From Pedobacter sp. MC2016-14 (GTDB lineage: Bacteria > Bacteroidota > Bacteroidia > Sphingobacteriales > Sphingobacteriaceae): a DNA stretch of 64,000 nucleotides. This document shows positions 1 to 8,837 of this stretch, piece after piece (the first letter of the stretch is position 1; each line of letters starts with the position of its first letter). The notes under the pieces were generated by a model. That model saw only the letters and a program-made list of their open reading frames with translations. It made no database searches and was not told where the DNA came from. The position numbers and the translations under genes were made by a program. The stretch covers positions 248,001 to 312,000 of the forward strand of contig NZ_JAJMPA010000002.1 of NCBI RefSeq assembly GCF_020991475.1. Direction: 5' to 3'.

Positions 1-2520
1 CTGCAAAAAGCAGGTGTACGTTTTGGTGCGGATATTAATGCCTATACCAGTTTTGATGAAACGGTTTATCAATTGCCATTACCAACAGATAATCCTGAGG
101 TGCTGAAAAACGGTATCCAGATTATGCGCGACTGGGCACAGGAAGCGGCTTTGGAAACCAGCGAAATTGACAAAGAGCGGGGTGTAATTTTAGAAGAAAA
201 ACGTTTGGGTAAAGGTGCTAAAGAACGCATGCAGACCCAATACTGGCCTGTAATATTAAATGGGTCCCGTTATGCCAATAGGCTGCCTATCGGTACAGAT
301 GAAGTTTTAATGAGCTTTAAACCCGAAACCATCCGTAGCTTTTATAAAGATTGGTACCGTCCGGATTTGCAGGCTTTAATTGTTGTTGGAGACATCAATG
401 TAGACGAAATGGAGAAAACCATTAAGGCTAAGTTTTCTGACCTTAAAAATCCTGCTAATGAGAAAGCAAGAACAAAATATGATGTTGCGCTTACCGGCAA
501 AAACCAATTTATCGCTGTAACAGATAAGGAAATGACTTCTACTGTTGCGCAGGTAATTATCAAGAGCCCTGAGGCTGAACTTAAAACAGCGGCAGACTAC
601 CGTAAAGCGATTGTAGAATCGTTATTTAACCAAATGTTGGGCGAACGCTACGGCGAGCTTGCGCAAAAGCCAAATCCGGCATATTTACAAGGTAGCGCAA
701 ATGCAGGCGAATTTATAGGTGGCCTCAATGCTTATACGGCAACTGTAGTTGCAAGACCAGGTAAAGGAGAACTTGAAAAAGGTTTTAAAGCTGTATGGCG
801 TGAAACCGTACGGGCAAAGAAATTTGGCTTTACCGAAGCTGAGCTTAACCGCGCTAAAACAAGTTACCAAAACAGTATGGAGGCTGGCTACAAAGAACGG
901 GATAAGGCACCTTCTGAAGGTTTTGTAAAAGAATATCTGCAATACTTTCTGAAGGGAAATGCTGCGCCTGGTATTGATGTAGAATATAAATTGGTACAAA
1001 AAGAACTTCCGGGAATTACGTTAGCTGATGTGAACGCAGTAGGTACGGCTTACATCAAAAATACAGACCGTGATATTCTGGTAATGGCCCCTGATAAGGA
1101 TAAAGCAGATTTGCCAAATGAGGCAACACTATTGTCATGGATTGCCGCAGTAGAAGCAGAAGATTTGAAACCGCTTACAGAAGAAAGTAATGCGAAACCT
1201 TTATTGGCTAAAAAGCCGGTTAAAGGGAAAATAGTTGCAGAGAAAAAAGATGCGGAACTAAACATTACCACGCTTACGCTGAGTAATGGTATAAAAGTGG
1301 TGTTGAAGCCAACAGATTATAAAAATAATGAAGTTATTTTTAGTGGCTTTGCACCGGGTGGCACATCCCTTTATGCAGATAAAGATTACCAAAGTGCAGC
1401 AAATGCATCGGGGATTATTGCTTCTTTCGGGATTGGTAATTATTCGATTACAGAGTTGAGTAAGTTTTTAACCGGCAAACAGCTGAGCGTAAAAGCTTCA
1501 ATTAGCGAACGTAATCAAAGCGTAGGCGGTGGTGCTACACCTAAAGATCTTCCCCTGGCGTTAGAGTTGATGTACGCCTATTTTACTGAGCCCCGTAAAG
1601 ATCAGGCTCAATTTGAAAGCATCATTAGCCGTTCTAAAGCAGGATTGGCCAACCGGGGTAATGATCCTAATAGTGTGTTCCAGGATACTGCTGCTGCTGT
1701 GATGAGCAATTATAACATCCGCAGAACTGGACCAACTCTTGCAAAGCTTGATCAGATTAACCTGGATAGGGTATATGAGATTTATAAGGAGCGTTTTGCA
1801 GATGCAGGTGGTTTTACATTCACCTTTGTAGGTAGTTTTACCGTGGATAGCATTAAGCCTTTAATTGAACAGTACATCGCCAGCTTACCTTCTACCAAAA
1901 ATGTGGTGAAGGCAAAAGACCTGGGGATTCAGATTCCGGCCGGAAAAATCTCTAAAACGGTTTATAAAGGTACTGAACCAAAAGCCACTGTACAGTTGAT
2001 TTTTTCTGGTCCGTTTGAATACAATTTAGCTAATAATATTGAATTACAGTCGCTAAAAGAAGCATTGGAGATTAGATTACTGGAGCGTTTAAGAGAAGAA
2101 GAAGGTGGGGTATATACGCCGTCTGCACAAGCTGGAAGCTCTAAATTTCCTCAGCCACGTTATACAATGGGCATTTCTTTCGGCTGTTCTCCTGCAAATG
2201 TGGATAAGCTAATTGCTTCTGCGTTAGATGAGGTAAATACATTGAGAACTGTGGGTCCTCCGCAAGTAAACGTTGATAAACTTAAGGCTGAAGAACGCAG
2301 ACAACGTGAGACTTCTGTGAAAACCAATGAATATTGGATCGGATATTTAAATGGATGTTTACAAAATGGAGATGACTTCAGTTTAAGAAAAAGCTATGAC
2401 GGCTTGCTGGACAAAGTAAGCCCGGCCAGTTTAAAAGCATTTGCACAAAAATACCTGAGCGGTAAAAACCTGATCACACTGGTTTTATTGCCAGAGGCTG
2501 GTACTGCAAAATCTAAATAA
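1..2520 (+). CDS. M16 family zinc metallopeptidase, 5'-truncated
   Basis: The frame is open from base 1, so the gene starts outside the window; about 839 residues remain. It reads as a pitrilysin-type peptidase with two M16 halves, as in the roughly 930-residue Bacteroidota periplasmic enzymes that degrade peptides. The N-terminal HxxEH zinc motif is missing because it lies upstream. The stretch just after it is present (GADINAYTSFDE near the edge), followed by the conserved ERGVILEE segment that carries the third zinc-ligand glutamate. The second, non-catalytic half begins around residue 420 (LNITTLTLSNGIKVVLKP) and contains the usual RLREEEGGVYTPS segment. Signal peptide not visible. The end overlaps the stop of the convergent TspO-like gene by 8 bp. 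Family assignment is firm; the substrate is unknown. Confidence 0.93.
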   Translation: MQKAGVRFGADINAYTSFDETVYQLPLPTDNPEVLKNGIQIMRDWAQEAALETSEIDKERGVILEEKRLGKGAKERMQTQYWPVILNGSRYANRLPIGTDEVLMSFKPETIRSFYKDWYRPDLQALIVVGDINVDEMEKTIKAKFSDLKNPANEKARTKYDVALTGKNQFIAVTDKEMTSTVAQVIIKSPEAELKTAADYRKAIVESLFNQMLGERYGELAQKPNPAYLQGSANAGEFIGGLNAYTATVVARPGKGELEKGFKAVWRETVRAKKFGFTEAELNRAKTSYQNSMEAGYKERDKAPSEGFVKEYLQYFLKGNAAPGIDVEYKLVQKELPGITLADVNAVGTAYIKNTDRDILVMAPDKDKADLPNEATLLSWIAAVEAEDLKPLTEESNAKPLLAKKPVKGKIVAEKKDAELNITTLTLSNGIKVVLKPTDYKNNEVIFSGFAPGGTSLYADKDYQSAANASGIIASFGIGNYSITELSKFLTGKQLSVKASISERNQSVGGGATPKDLPLALELMYAYFTEPRKDQAQFESIISRSKAGLANRGNDPNSVFQDTAAAVMSNYNIRRTGPTLAKLDQINLDRVYEIYKERFADAGGFTFTFVGSFTVDSIKPLIEQYIASLPSTKNVVKAKDLGIQIPAGKISKTVYKGTEPKATVQLIFSGPFEYNLANNIELQSLKEALEIRLLERLREEEGGVYTPSAQAGSSKFPQPRYTMGISFGCSPANVDKLIASALDEVNTLRTVGPPQVNVDKLKAEERRQRETSVKTNEYWIGYLNGCLQNGDDFSLRKSYDGLLDKVSPASLKAFAQKYLSGKNLITLVLLPEAGTAKSK

Positions 2521-3367
2521 CCGGAGGCTTGGGCCTGAATCTTCGGATTGGGCCCATTGCCCGGTTTTTATAGCCGTGCAGCATCGTATTGATCAATACA
2601 ACAGCAGCAACGACATATGCGGTATACGCAACAATGTCGTTGCTGTTTGTGTTTTTAACGCCAATGGCTACAATTCCCCAGACAGCGGCCGTAGCATATT
2701 CCCGCATATTGCGCTTCCAGATCATGGTAATTAAAATGGCCGTTGCCACAAGCAGCATCAACATTGCCCAAAAGGTAGGTGTAAGCGGACTTCCAGTCCA
2801 GCCCAATGAGGTAAGCCAGGCGGAAACATTTGCCATAAATGCGATGTTAACCCAGCCAAAATACAGGCTGATGGGCCACCAGATAAAGGCAATAGTTACA
2901 AATGGTGCATCCCATTTTTCCATGTTTAAGTTTAAAACGATCCTTAACAAGGAACCGAAAAGAACCATCATGATAAATACCGAAAGCGTAATGTAGTTGT
3001 GGAGGAAAGCCAGTACCCAACTTGCATTTGCCAGGTTTGCCACAATAAACCATCCGCCTATTTTTAAGACAAAATCATTGTTTACTTTCGGTGTAAAAAT
3101 GTCCAGAAGCTGGTACAAAGCCAAAGCAAGTAGTCCGATGTAAATGAAGCCCCAGATGCTAAATGCATAACCTGCAGGCGTAAATAAATTCAAATACTGA
3201 TCTGATATTGCTTTCATAGAAAGGCCTATTTGTGTATTTGCATAGTAATTTACCCAGATTGTAAATAATAACGTGGCCAGATTGGCAAATTGAAGAAGTC
3301 TTTTCAAAGTATATATATTAAGATCTGGGCTGTAATGCGCCAAAAACATGCCAGTTCTGTACGCCAT
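2513..3367 (-). CDS. TspO/MBR-like (tryptophan-rich sensory protein-type) membrane protein
   Basis: Predicted polytopic inner-membrane protein of about 284 residues with 7-8 hydrophobic segments. The segment QYLNLFTPAGYAFSIWGFIY resembles the first TspO helix (proline and aromatic rich, ending WGFIY), and WWPISLYFGWVNIA resembles its central Trp/Asn-rich helix. It is longer than the classic 160-residue, five-helix TspO because of an extra N-terminal helix and a C-terminal extension ending in basic residues. TspO proteins bind tetrapyrroles; the ligand here is unknown. The start is uncertain: I chose ATG at 3367 (MAYRTG). ATG 3349 and TTG 3307 are also possible and would still keep the first helix. 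Convergent with the M16 gene and divergent from the DoxX gene. Confidence 0.7.
   Translation of the reverse strand: MAYRTGMFLAHYSPDLNIYTLKRLLQFANLATLLFTIWVNYYANTQIGLSMKAISDQYLNLFTPAGYAFSIWGFIYIGLLALALYQLLDIFTPKVNNDFVLKIGGWFIVANLANASWVLAFLHNYITLSVFIMMVLFGSLLRIVLNLNMEKWDAPFVTIAFIWWPISLYFGWVNIAFMANVSAWLTSLGWTGSPLTPTFWAMLMLLVATAILITMIWKRNMREYATAAVWGIVAIGVKNTNSNDIVAYTAYVVAAVVLINTMLHGYKNRAMGPIRRFRPKPPVI
2519..2570 (+). terminator. Rho-independent terminator of the M16 gene
   Basis: Nested hairpin: outer arms AACCGG (2519-2524) and CCGGTT (2561-2566), inner arms GGGCC and GGCCC, and an apical AATC-TTCG-GATT with a UUCG tetraloop, followed by TTTA. It begins inside the M16 stop codon and lies within the last codons of the convergent TspO-like gene. 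Confidence 0.75.
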
Positions 3368-3426
3368 TTTGCAAAAATTGTTATATTTACAAGAACTAAC
3401 TGTAAACACATTTACAATTATCTGTT

Positions 3427-3861
3427 ATGAAAAGATTGTTTAATACCAACTACAACCATCAGGCGCTTGATGTCGCATTACTTATTTTAAGGTTATCCAT
3501 AGCTGCTTTAATGCTCAGCCATGGCTTGTTAAAATTAGATAGTTTGTTGGCTGGAAATATGAAATTTGCTGATCCTATTGGCGTTGGTGAACCTGCCTCT
3601 CTTATTTTGGCCGTATTTGCTGAAGTTGGTTGCTCTATACTTATTGCCCTGGGTTTAGCAACGAGGCTGGCTGTTCTACCTTTAATATTTACAATGGTTA
3701 TCGCAGTATTTGTTATACATGCTACAGATGGCTTTGCCAAACAGGAGATGGGCTTACATTATTTGCTGGTCTACGTTTTTCTCTTGCTTTCGGGCGCAGG
3801 TAAGTTTAGTATAGATTACCTCATTAATCGCAGCAACAGCCGTTTAAGACGTAAGTACTAG
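3427..3861 (+). CDS. DoxX family membrane protein
   Basis: A 144-residue protein with four predicted transmembrane helices. The DVALLILRLSIAALMLSHGLLKL opening and the later AEVGCSILIALGLATRLA segment are typical of DoxX/SURF4-type proteins. DoxX is named after a thiosulfate:quinone oxidoreductase subunit, but most bacterial members have no proven role. The gene is first in a tightly spaced same-strand run (gap of 26 bp to the lipoprotein gene) that continues to the sodium-solute symporter. The C-terminus is basic (RSNSRLRRKY). No functional partner can be inferred from sequence alone. Confidence 0.85.
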   Translation: MKRLFNTNYNHQALDVALLILRLSIAALMLSHGLLKLDSLLAGNMKFADPIGVGEPASLILAVFAEVGCSILIALGLATRLAVLPLIFTMVIAVFVIHATDGFAKQEMGLHYLLVYVFLLLSGAGKFSIDYLINRSNSRLRRKY

Positions 3862-3887
3862 AAAAGGCCTTAACTCGTTATAGCATC

Positions 3888-4487
3888 ATGAAGAAAATCA
3901 TTTTAGTTTGTCTAACGGCAATTATTATACAAAGCTGTGGAATTAATAAACAAGCGCAGCAGATCAAAGCATTGGAAAAATGTACCTACAAAATCATATC
4001 GGCAGATAACATATCGATAGCCGGTGCCGATATCACCAAATTGCTTGGTAGTAAAAACATCAGCATGAGTAGTTTACCCGGATTGGCATTGGGGATGTTA
4101 AGGAAAGACATTCCATTACGTGCCAACCTGAATATGGAAATTACGAATCCGGCTGGCAGCGATGCAGCAATCAATGAATTTGAATACAAAATTCTTATCA
4201 ATAACGAGGAGCTTGCTACTGGATTTGTAAACCAGCAAGTAACAATTGATGCAGGACAGTCTACACGTGTTCCTGTGGCGGTAAATGCCAATGTATATTC
4301 ACTCTTCTCCAATGGAAAGGTTATGGACGACGTGATGAAGTTTTTTCAGGCAAAAGACAGTGGACAGGAGCAAAAGGGCATGGTGACACTTAAGATCAGA
4401 CCCAGCTTTATGGTTGGTGGCACACTGGTAAAATATCCAGGATTTATTACTATTGATAAGGAAATTAGCAGCAAAATTCTCCTCTAG
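3888..4487 (+). CDS. LEA type-2 (LEA14-like) lipoprotein
   Basis: 199 residues. The N-terminus is a lipoprotein signal peptide ending in IIQSC, so Cys16 is the probable lipidated residue. The mature part has alternating hydrophobic strands with the pattern ANLNMEITNPAGSDAAINEFEYKILINNEELATGFV, the hallmark of the LEA14/WHy beta-sandwich fold. These domains occur in desiccation-related proteins and in Bacteroidota lipoproteins of unknown role. The gene sits 26 bp after the DoxX gene and 9 bp before the PIG-L gene, so co-transcription is likely. Family call is moderately firm; function unknown. Confidence 0.72.
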   Translation: MKKIILVCLTAIIIQSCGINKQAQQIKALEKCTYKIISADNISIAGADITKLLGSKNISMSSLPGLALGMLRKDIPLRANLNMEITNPAGSDAAINEFEYKILINNEELATGFVNQQVTIDAGQSTRVPVAVNANVYSLFSNGKVMDDVMKFFQAKDSGQEQKGMVTLKIRPSFMVGGTLVKYPGFITIDKEISSKILL

Positions 4488-4496
4488 TACAATTTC

Positions 4497-6968
4497 ATGA
4501 AATTTAGATTATTAGTTCTTTTAACGCTCCCCGTTTTATCTTTCAACACATTTGCCCAAACTTCGCCACAGCTCAATGCTGCCGAAATAAAACAAGGTTT
4601 GGAAGAATTAGCGGTTACCGGTAGCCTGCTTTATATCGCCGCCCATCCAGATGATGAAAATACACGTTTGCTGGCCTGGATGGCACGCGAAAAGAAAGTG
4701 CGTACTGGTTACCTTGCTTTAACAAGGGGAGATGGGGGACAGAACCTAATTGGTACAGAACAAGCCGATTTATTGGGCTTAATCCGTACGCAGGAACTGT
4801 TGGCTGCCAGAAGAACAGATGGTGCAGAACAGTTTTTTACAAGAGCCAATGATTTTGGTTTTTCAAAAAATGCAGAAGAAAGCTTTAAAACCTGGGACAA
4901 GCAGAAAATACTCGGAGATGTAGTTTGGGTAATCCGTAAATTTCGTCCCGATGTAATTGTTACGCGTTTTCCCGAAGATGCACGTGCAGGTCATGGGCAT
5001 CATTCCGCATCGGCGATATTGGCCAGAGAAGCATTTTTTGCAGCAGCAGATCCTAAAAAATTCCCTGAACAGTTATCCAAAGTAAAAGTTTGGCAGGCCA
5101 AACGGATCCTTTGGAATACCTTTAATTTTGGTGGTAACAATACCACCTCCGAAAGTCAGTTGAAACTTGATGTTGGTGCTTATAATCAATTGTTAGGTAA
5201 AGGGTATGGTGAAATTTCTGCAGACAGCAGGTCTAACCACAAAAGCCAGGGTTTTGGTTCAGCAAAACAAAGAGGACAGGCCATAGAGTATTTTAGTCCA
5301 ACAGCCGGAACAGCGGCTCAAAAAGACTTGTTTGAAGGAATAGACTTAAGCTGGACCAGGGTAAAAGGCAGTACGGAAATCAGTAAACTGATACAGCAGC
5401 TTAATCAAGACTACCAGATTGCCCAGCCCTCCAAAAGCCTTCCTTTACTGGCTAAAATTTTAACCGCCCTGGAGCAGTTGAAAGGAGAGGAAGGAGAATA
5501 CTGGAAAATCCAGAAGATCAAGCAAGTTAAAACCCTCATCATTGCTGCATCGGGTTTGTGGTTTGAAAGCTACGGACAGCAACCTGAGTACGCGGTTGGT
5601 GATGATATGCACATCAATTCCCAGGTATTAATCAGGGCAGGGAATTCAATCCGTCTTGAAGCTATTACAGGGATCAGTGCCATTCCCCAAACCCTGGTTT
5701 CAACGGATAATCAGGTGCAGAATTTTGAAAGTACCATGCCTGCTGTTGAGTTATCCCAGGCCTATTGGCTGGCCGAAAAGCATCCTATTGGTTCCTACAC
5801 GGTGAACGATCCTTTATTAATTGGCTATCCCGAAAATCCGGGACCTCCTACCGTTACCTATACTTTTAACATAGAAGGGAAATCCATATCGTTTGATCGT
5901 CCCGTAGTTTACAAATATACAGATCCGGTTAAAGGCGAAATCTATCAGCCATTGGTTATTGCACCTCCTGTAACTGCAACCCTGTCAGAAAAAGCATACG
6001 TGTTTAACGGGCAGTCACCAAAAGTGCTTAAAGTACAGTTAAGGGGTTTTGCAGCTGCTGCATCCGGTTACCTTCAGCCAAAAATTCCTCAGGGCTGGAA
6101 AGTAAGTCCTGAAAAACTAGACATCAGTTTGGCGAAAGGCGCCATGCAAAGTGTAGAATTTGTAGTCACACCGGCAGGAAAAACCGAAAAAGGTGTGTTT
6201 GGCATTGATGTGGTCTTAAACCATAAAACCTATCATGAGGGTTATAAGATCGTTCGTTACGACCACATTCCACTACAGACCTTATTTCCGCTTGCTGAAG
6301 CTAATGTAGCGCAGATCGACCTTAAATTTTCGGGAGGAAAGCGGATTGCTTATCTTGCAGGAGCGGGCGATTTGGTGCCCGAGGCTTTAAAGGAAATTGG
6401 GTACGATGTAACGATGCTAAATGAAAGCCAGGTCATCAATTCAGATCCTGCAACACTTTCTTCATTTGATGCCATCATTACTGGTGTACGTTTTTATAAC
6501 ATCAATGAGCAGGCAAAAGTCTTGCAGCCAAAGTTGATGCAATATGTAGCCAATGGGGGAACATTTCTGGTGCAATACAATGTAAATACCCCGCTTAAAA
6601 TTAATGATATTGGCCCTTATCCCTTTCGCTTAAGCAGAGATCGGGTTACGGAAGAAGATGCTGAGGTCAGTTTTTTGGCACCTGAACATCCAGCCTTGAA
6701 CTATCCGAATAAAATTACCGCTAAAGATTTTGAAGGTTGGGTGCAAGAACGGGGAATCTATTTTGCTACGGACCTGGACCCTAAATATACCCCTATTTTA
6801 AGTATGCATGATACCAACGAAAAGGCAGGTGATGGTTCATTGATTATAGCTGGTTATGGTAAAGGCAAATTTGTTTATACCTCGCTGGTATTTTTTAGAG
6901 AATTACCTGCAGGTGTGCCGGGCGCTTACCGACTGTTTGTAAACTTAATCTCTAATCCTAAAAAATAA
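4497..6968 (+). CDS. Secreted PIG-L family deacetylase with C-terminal ThuA/GATase-like region
   Basis: 823 residues with a signal peptide (cleavage after FNTFAQ). Residues about 45-250 form a PIG-L N-deacetylase domain: AAHPDDEN at 48-55 is the zinc and catalytic motif (His, two Asp), and GHGHHSASA later supplies the other zinc histidine. PIG-L enzymes remove acetyl groups from N-acetylglucosaminyl substrates. The middle contains beta-rich segments, and the C-terminal 200 residues (from about FSGGKRIAYLAGAGDLVPEAL) resemble a class-I glutamine-amidotransferase/ThuA-like fold without obvious catalytic residues. Next comes a small membrane protein and a sodium-solute symporter, so I infer that the deacetylated sugar or a related product is imported by that transporter. 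Domain call firm, substrate inferred. Confidence 0.88.
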   Translation: MKFRLLVLLTLPVLSFNTFAQTSPQLNAAEIKQGLEELAVTGSLLYIAAHPDDENTRLLAWMAREKKVRTGYLALTRGDGGQNLIGTEQADLLGLIRTQELLAARRTDGAEQFFTRANDFGFSKNAEESFKTWDKQKILGDVVWVIRKFRPDVIVTRFPEDARAGHGHHSASAILAREAFFAAADPKKFPEQLSKVKVWQAKRILWNTFNFGGNNTTSESQLKLDVGAYNQLLGKGYGEISADSRSNHKSQGFGSAKQRGQAIEYFSPTAGTAAQKDLFEGIDLSWTRVKGSTEISKLIQQLNQDYQIAQPSKSLPLLAKILTALEQLKGEEGEYWKIQKIKQVKTLIIAASGLWFESYGQQPEYAVGDDMHINSQVLIRAGNSIRLEAITGISAIPQTLVSTDNQVQNFESTMPAVELSQAYWLAEKHPIGSYTVNDPLLIGYPENPGPPTVTYTFNIEGKSISFDRPVVYKYTDPVKGEIYQPLVIAPPVTATLSEKAYVFNGQSPKVLKVQLRGFAAAASGYLQPKIPQGWKVSPEKLDISLAKGAMQSVEFVVTPAGKTEKGVFGIDVVLNHKTYHEGYKIVRYDHIPLQTLFPLAEANVAQIDLKFSGGKRIAYLAGAGDLVPEALKEIGYDVTMLNESQVINSDPATLSSFDAIITGVRFYNINEQAKVLQPKLMQYVANGGTFLVQYNVNTPLKINDIGPYPFRLSRDRVTEEDAEVSFLAPEHPALNYPNKITAKDFEGWVQERGIYFATDLDPKYTPILSMHDTNEKAGDGSLIIAGYGKGKFVYTSLVFFRELPAGVPGAYRLFVNLISNPKK

Positions 6969-6971
6969 GTG

Positions 6972-7103
6972 ATGGAGCAGCAGAAACCCGAAAATGATCT
7001 TCCTCCATTTGTTAAAAGCTGGAAACAATTTTACAGGTTGCTGGTAGGCTGGCTGCTATTGCTAATTTTACTGTTTTTTATTTTTACTGTTTGCTTTAGA
7101 TGA
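6972..7103 (+). CDS. Small single-helix membrane protein coupled to the symporter
   Basis: A 43-codon ORF starting ATG at 6972, three bases after the PIG-L stop, and ending TGA at 7101-7103, where it overlaps the symporter start in an ATGA junction. The product has a polar proline-containing N-terminus (MEQQKPENDLPPFVKSWK) followed by one hydrophobic helix (LLVGWLLLLILLFFIFTV). Such 4-bp overlaps usually mean translational coupling. Small one- or two-helix partners precede other SSS transporters (the YhdT-PanF and DUF4212-SSS pairs), so I infer an accessory subunit. I do not recognise the family. Confidence 0.7.
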   Translation: MEQQKPENDLPPFVKSWKQFYRLLVGWLLLLILLFFIFTVCFR

Positions 7104-8812
7104 GTAGTATAGACTGGGCTGTTTTAATAGTCACCTTAGTTGCCATAGTATCTTATGGTGTATACAAAAGTAGAGGCGCTCAGAATATTCAAGGATACCT
7201 GTTGGGAAACCAATCCTCACCCTGGTATGCAGTATGTCTTTCTGTAATGGCTACACAAGCCAGTGCCATTACTTTTCTATCTGCCCCCGGTCAGGCTTAT
7301 TCTTCTGGAATGGGCTTTGTGCAATTCTACCTGGGCTTGCCATTGGCCATGATTGTACTCTGCATTACCTTTGTGCCTATTTTTCACCGTTTAAAAGTTT
7401 ATACAGCCTATGAGTATCTGGAGCAACGCTTTGATCTAAAAACAAGGGCATTGACGGCTTTTCTGTTTTTGATCCAACGTGGACTATCTACAGGGATCAC
7501 CATTTATGCACCCTCAATTATATTGTCTACCATCCTTAACATCAATACCACTTATACCACGCTATGTATCGGAAGTATTGTGGTGGCTTATACGGTTTAC
7601 GGCGGTACAAAGGCCGTATCCTATACGCAAATGCTGCAAATGAGTATTATCTTTTTAGGGCTTTTCGCGGCGGGCATCATGGTAGTACATTTACTTCCCG
7701 GAGATGTTGGCTTTAGCAAGGCTATTGGTATTGCGGGCAAAATGGGGCGTACCAATGCAATAGATTTTACATTTGACCTGAACAACAGATATACCGTGTG
7801 GACTGGAATCATAGGAGGTTTCTTTCTACAGCTTTCTTATTTCGGGACAGATCAGAGCCAGGTAGGACGGTACCTAACAGGGGCATCTGTAGGGCAAAGC
7901 AGGTTAGGCTTATTGATGAACGGACTGGTTAAAATACCGATGCAATTTCTTATTTTACTTATTGGTGTACTGGTTTTTACGTTTTATCAATACAACAGAC
8001 CACCCATATTCTTCAATAGTTTTGAGCTTCATAAACTCGAAAACAGCAGTTATAACCCGCAGTTAAATGTGCTGAAGAAAGAATATGAAGAAGCTTTTAA
8101 AAGTAAACAGACTGAGGTAAATAAGCTGAGTAAGGCCATCTCCTCATCTAATCAGCAGGTAATTGATCAGCAGCGCGTTGCTTTGCAGGCTGCAGACGAG
8201 CAAACAAAAGCGATTAAAACTAAGGTAACCACGCTGATGCTGCAGAACGATAAGGGTGCCAATGTTGACGATAACAATTACATCTTCTTAAGCTTTGTAA
8301 CCAAATATCTCCCAAAAGGACTGATCGGATTACTTATCGCAATAATCTTTTTGGCGTCTATGGGCTCCACAGCCAGCGCATTAAATTCATTGGCTTCTAC
8401 CAGTGTAATTGATATTTATAAGCGCCTGATCAATAAAGAAGCAGATGATGCGCAATATTTAAAGGCTTCCCGCTGGTCAACCCTCATTTGGGGTGCAGTT
8501 TGTATTGTGATGGCCATATTTGCAGGTAAAATTGGCAACCTGCTGGAGGCTGTAAATATCCTGGGTTCTTACATCTACGGCACTATTTTGGGCGTGTTCC
8601 TTGTTGCCTTCTATGTAAAACATGTAGGTGGCAGAGCCGTGTTTTGTGCCGCTTTGCTTGCGGAGCTCATGGTCTGTATTTTAGGATTTAATGATGTTGT
8701 GGCCTATTTATGGCTCAACGTTATTGGTTGCCTATTGGTGGTCATCCTTTCAATGCTCCTGCAGCCGTTTTTTAAAAAGAAAACCGCTGCTGTTTCCAGC
8801 AACGGTTCTTGA
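7100..8812 (+). CDS. Sodium:solute symporter (SSS family)
   Basis: 570 residues with about 13 transmembrane segments. The N-terminal GNQSSPWYAVCLSVMATQASAITFLSAPGQAYSSG region is the conserved TM1-TM2 block of SSS transporters, and the segment YFGTDQSQVGRYLTG matches the family signature around TM6. The substrate cannot be read from sequence; the linked PIG-L deacetylase suggests an amino sugar or glycan fragment. Unusual is a hydrophilic, predicted coiled-coil insert of about 85 residues (around 310-395, rich in Lys, Glu, Gln) between two helices. The gene overlaps the small membrane protein by 4 bp and is the last in the operon. Confidence 0.9.
   Translation: MSSIDWAVLIVTLVAIVSYGVYKSRGAQNIQGYLLGNQSSPWYAVCLSVMATQASAITFLSAPGQAYSSGMGFVQFYLGLPLAMIVLCITFVPIFHRLKVYTAYEYLEQRFDLKTRALTAFLFLIQRGLSTGITIYAPSIILSTILNINTTYTTLCIGSIVVAYTVYGGTKAVSYTQMLQMSIIFLGLFAAGIMVVHLLPGDVGFSKAIGIAGKMGRTNAIDFTFDLNNRYTVWTGIIGGFFLQLSYFGTDQSQVGRYLTGASVGQSRLGLLMNGLVKIPMQFLILLIGVLVFTFYQYNRPPIFFNSFELHKLENSSYNPQLNVLKKEYEEAFKSKQTEVNKLSKAISSSNQQVIDQQRVALQAADEQTKAIKTKVTTLMLQNDKGANVDDNNYIFLSFVTKYLPKGLIGLLIAIIFLASMGSTASALNSLASTSVIDIYKRLINKEADDAQYLKASRWSTLIWGAVCIVMAIFAGKIGNLLEAVNILGSYIYGTILGVFLVAFYVKHVGGRAVFCAALLAELMVCILGFNDVVAYLWLNVIGCLLVVILSMLLQPFFKKKTAAVSSNGS
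8782..8807 (+). terminator. Hairpin at the end of the symporter gene
   Basis: Arms AACCGCTGCTG (8782-8792) and CAGCAACGGTT (8797-8807), 11 bp with one C-A mismatch and a TTTC loop, inside the last symporter codons. No clear T-run follows, so the terminator call is weak; the next gene is convergent. Confidence 0.4.
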
Positions 8813-8837
8813 TAAGTATAAAGATTGCTGGTTAAAG

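Noticed and set aside
2589-2996. 135-residue plus-strand ORF opposite the TspO-like gene
   Set aside because: The minus-strand reading gives a coherent membrane protein; the plus-strand one does not.
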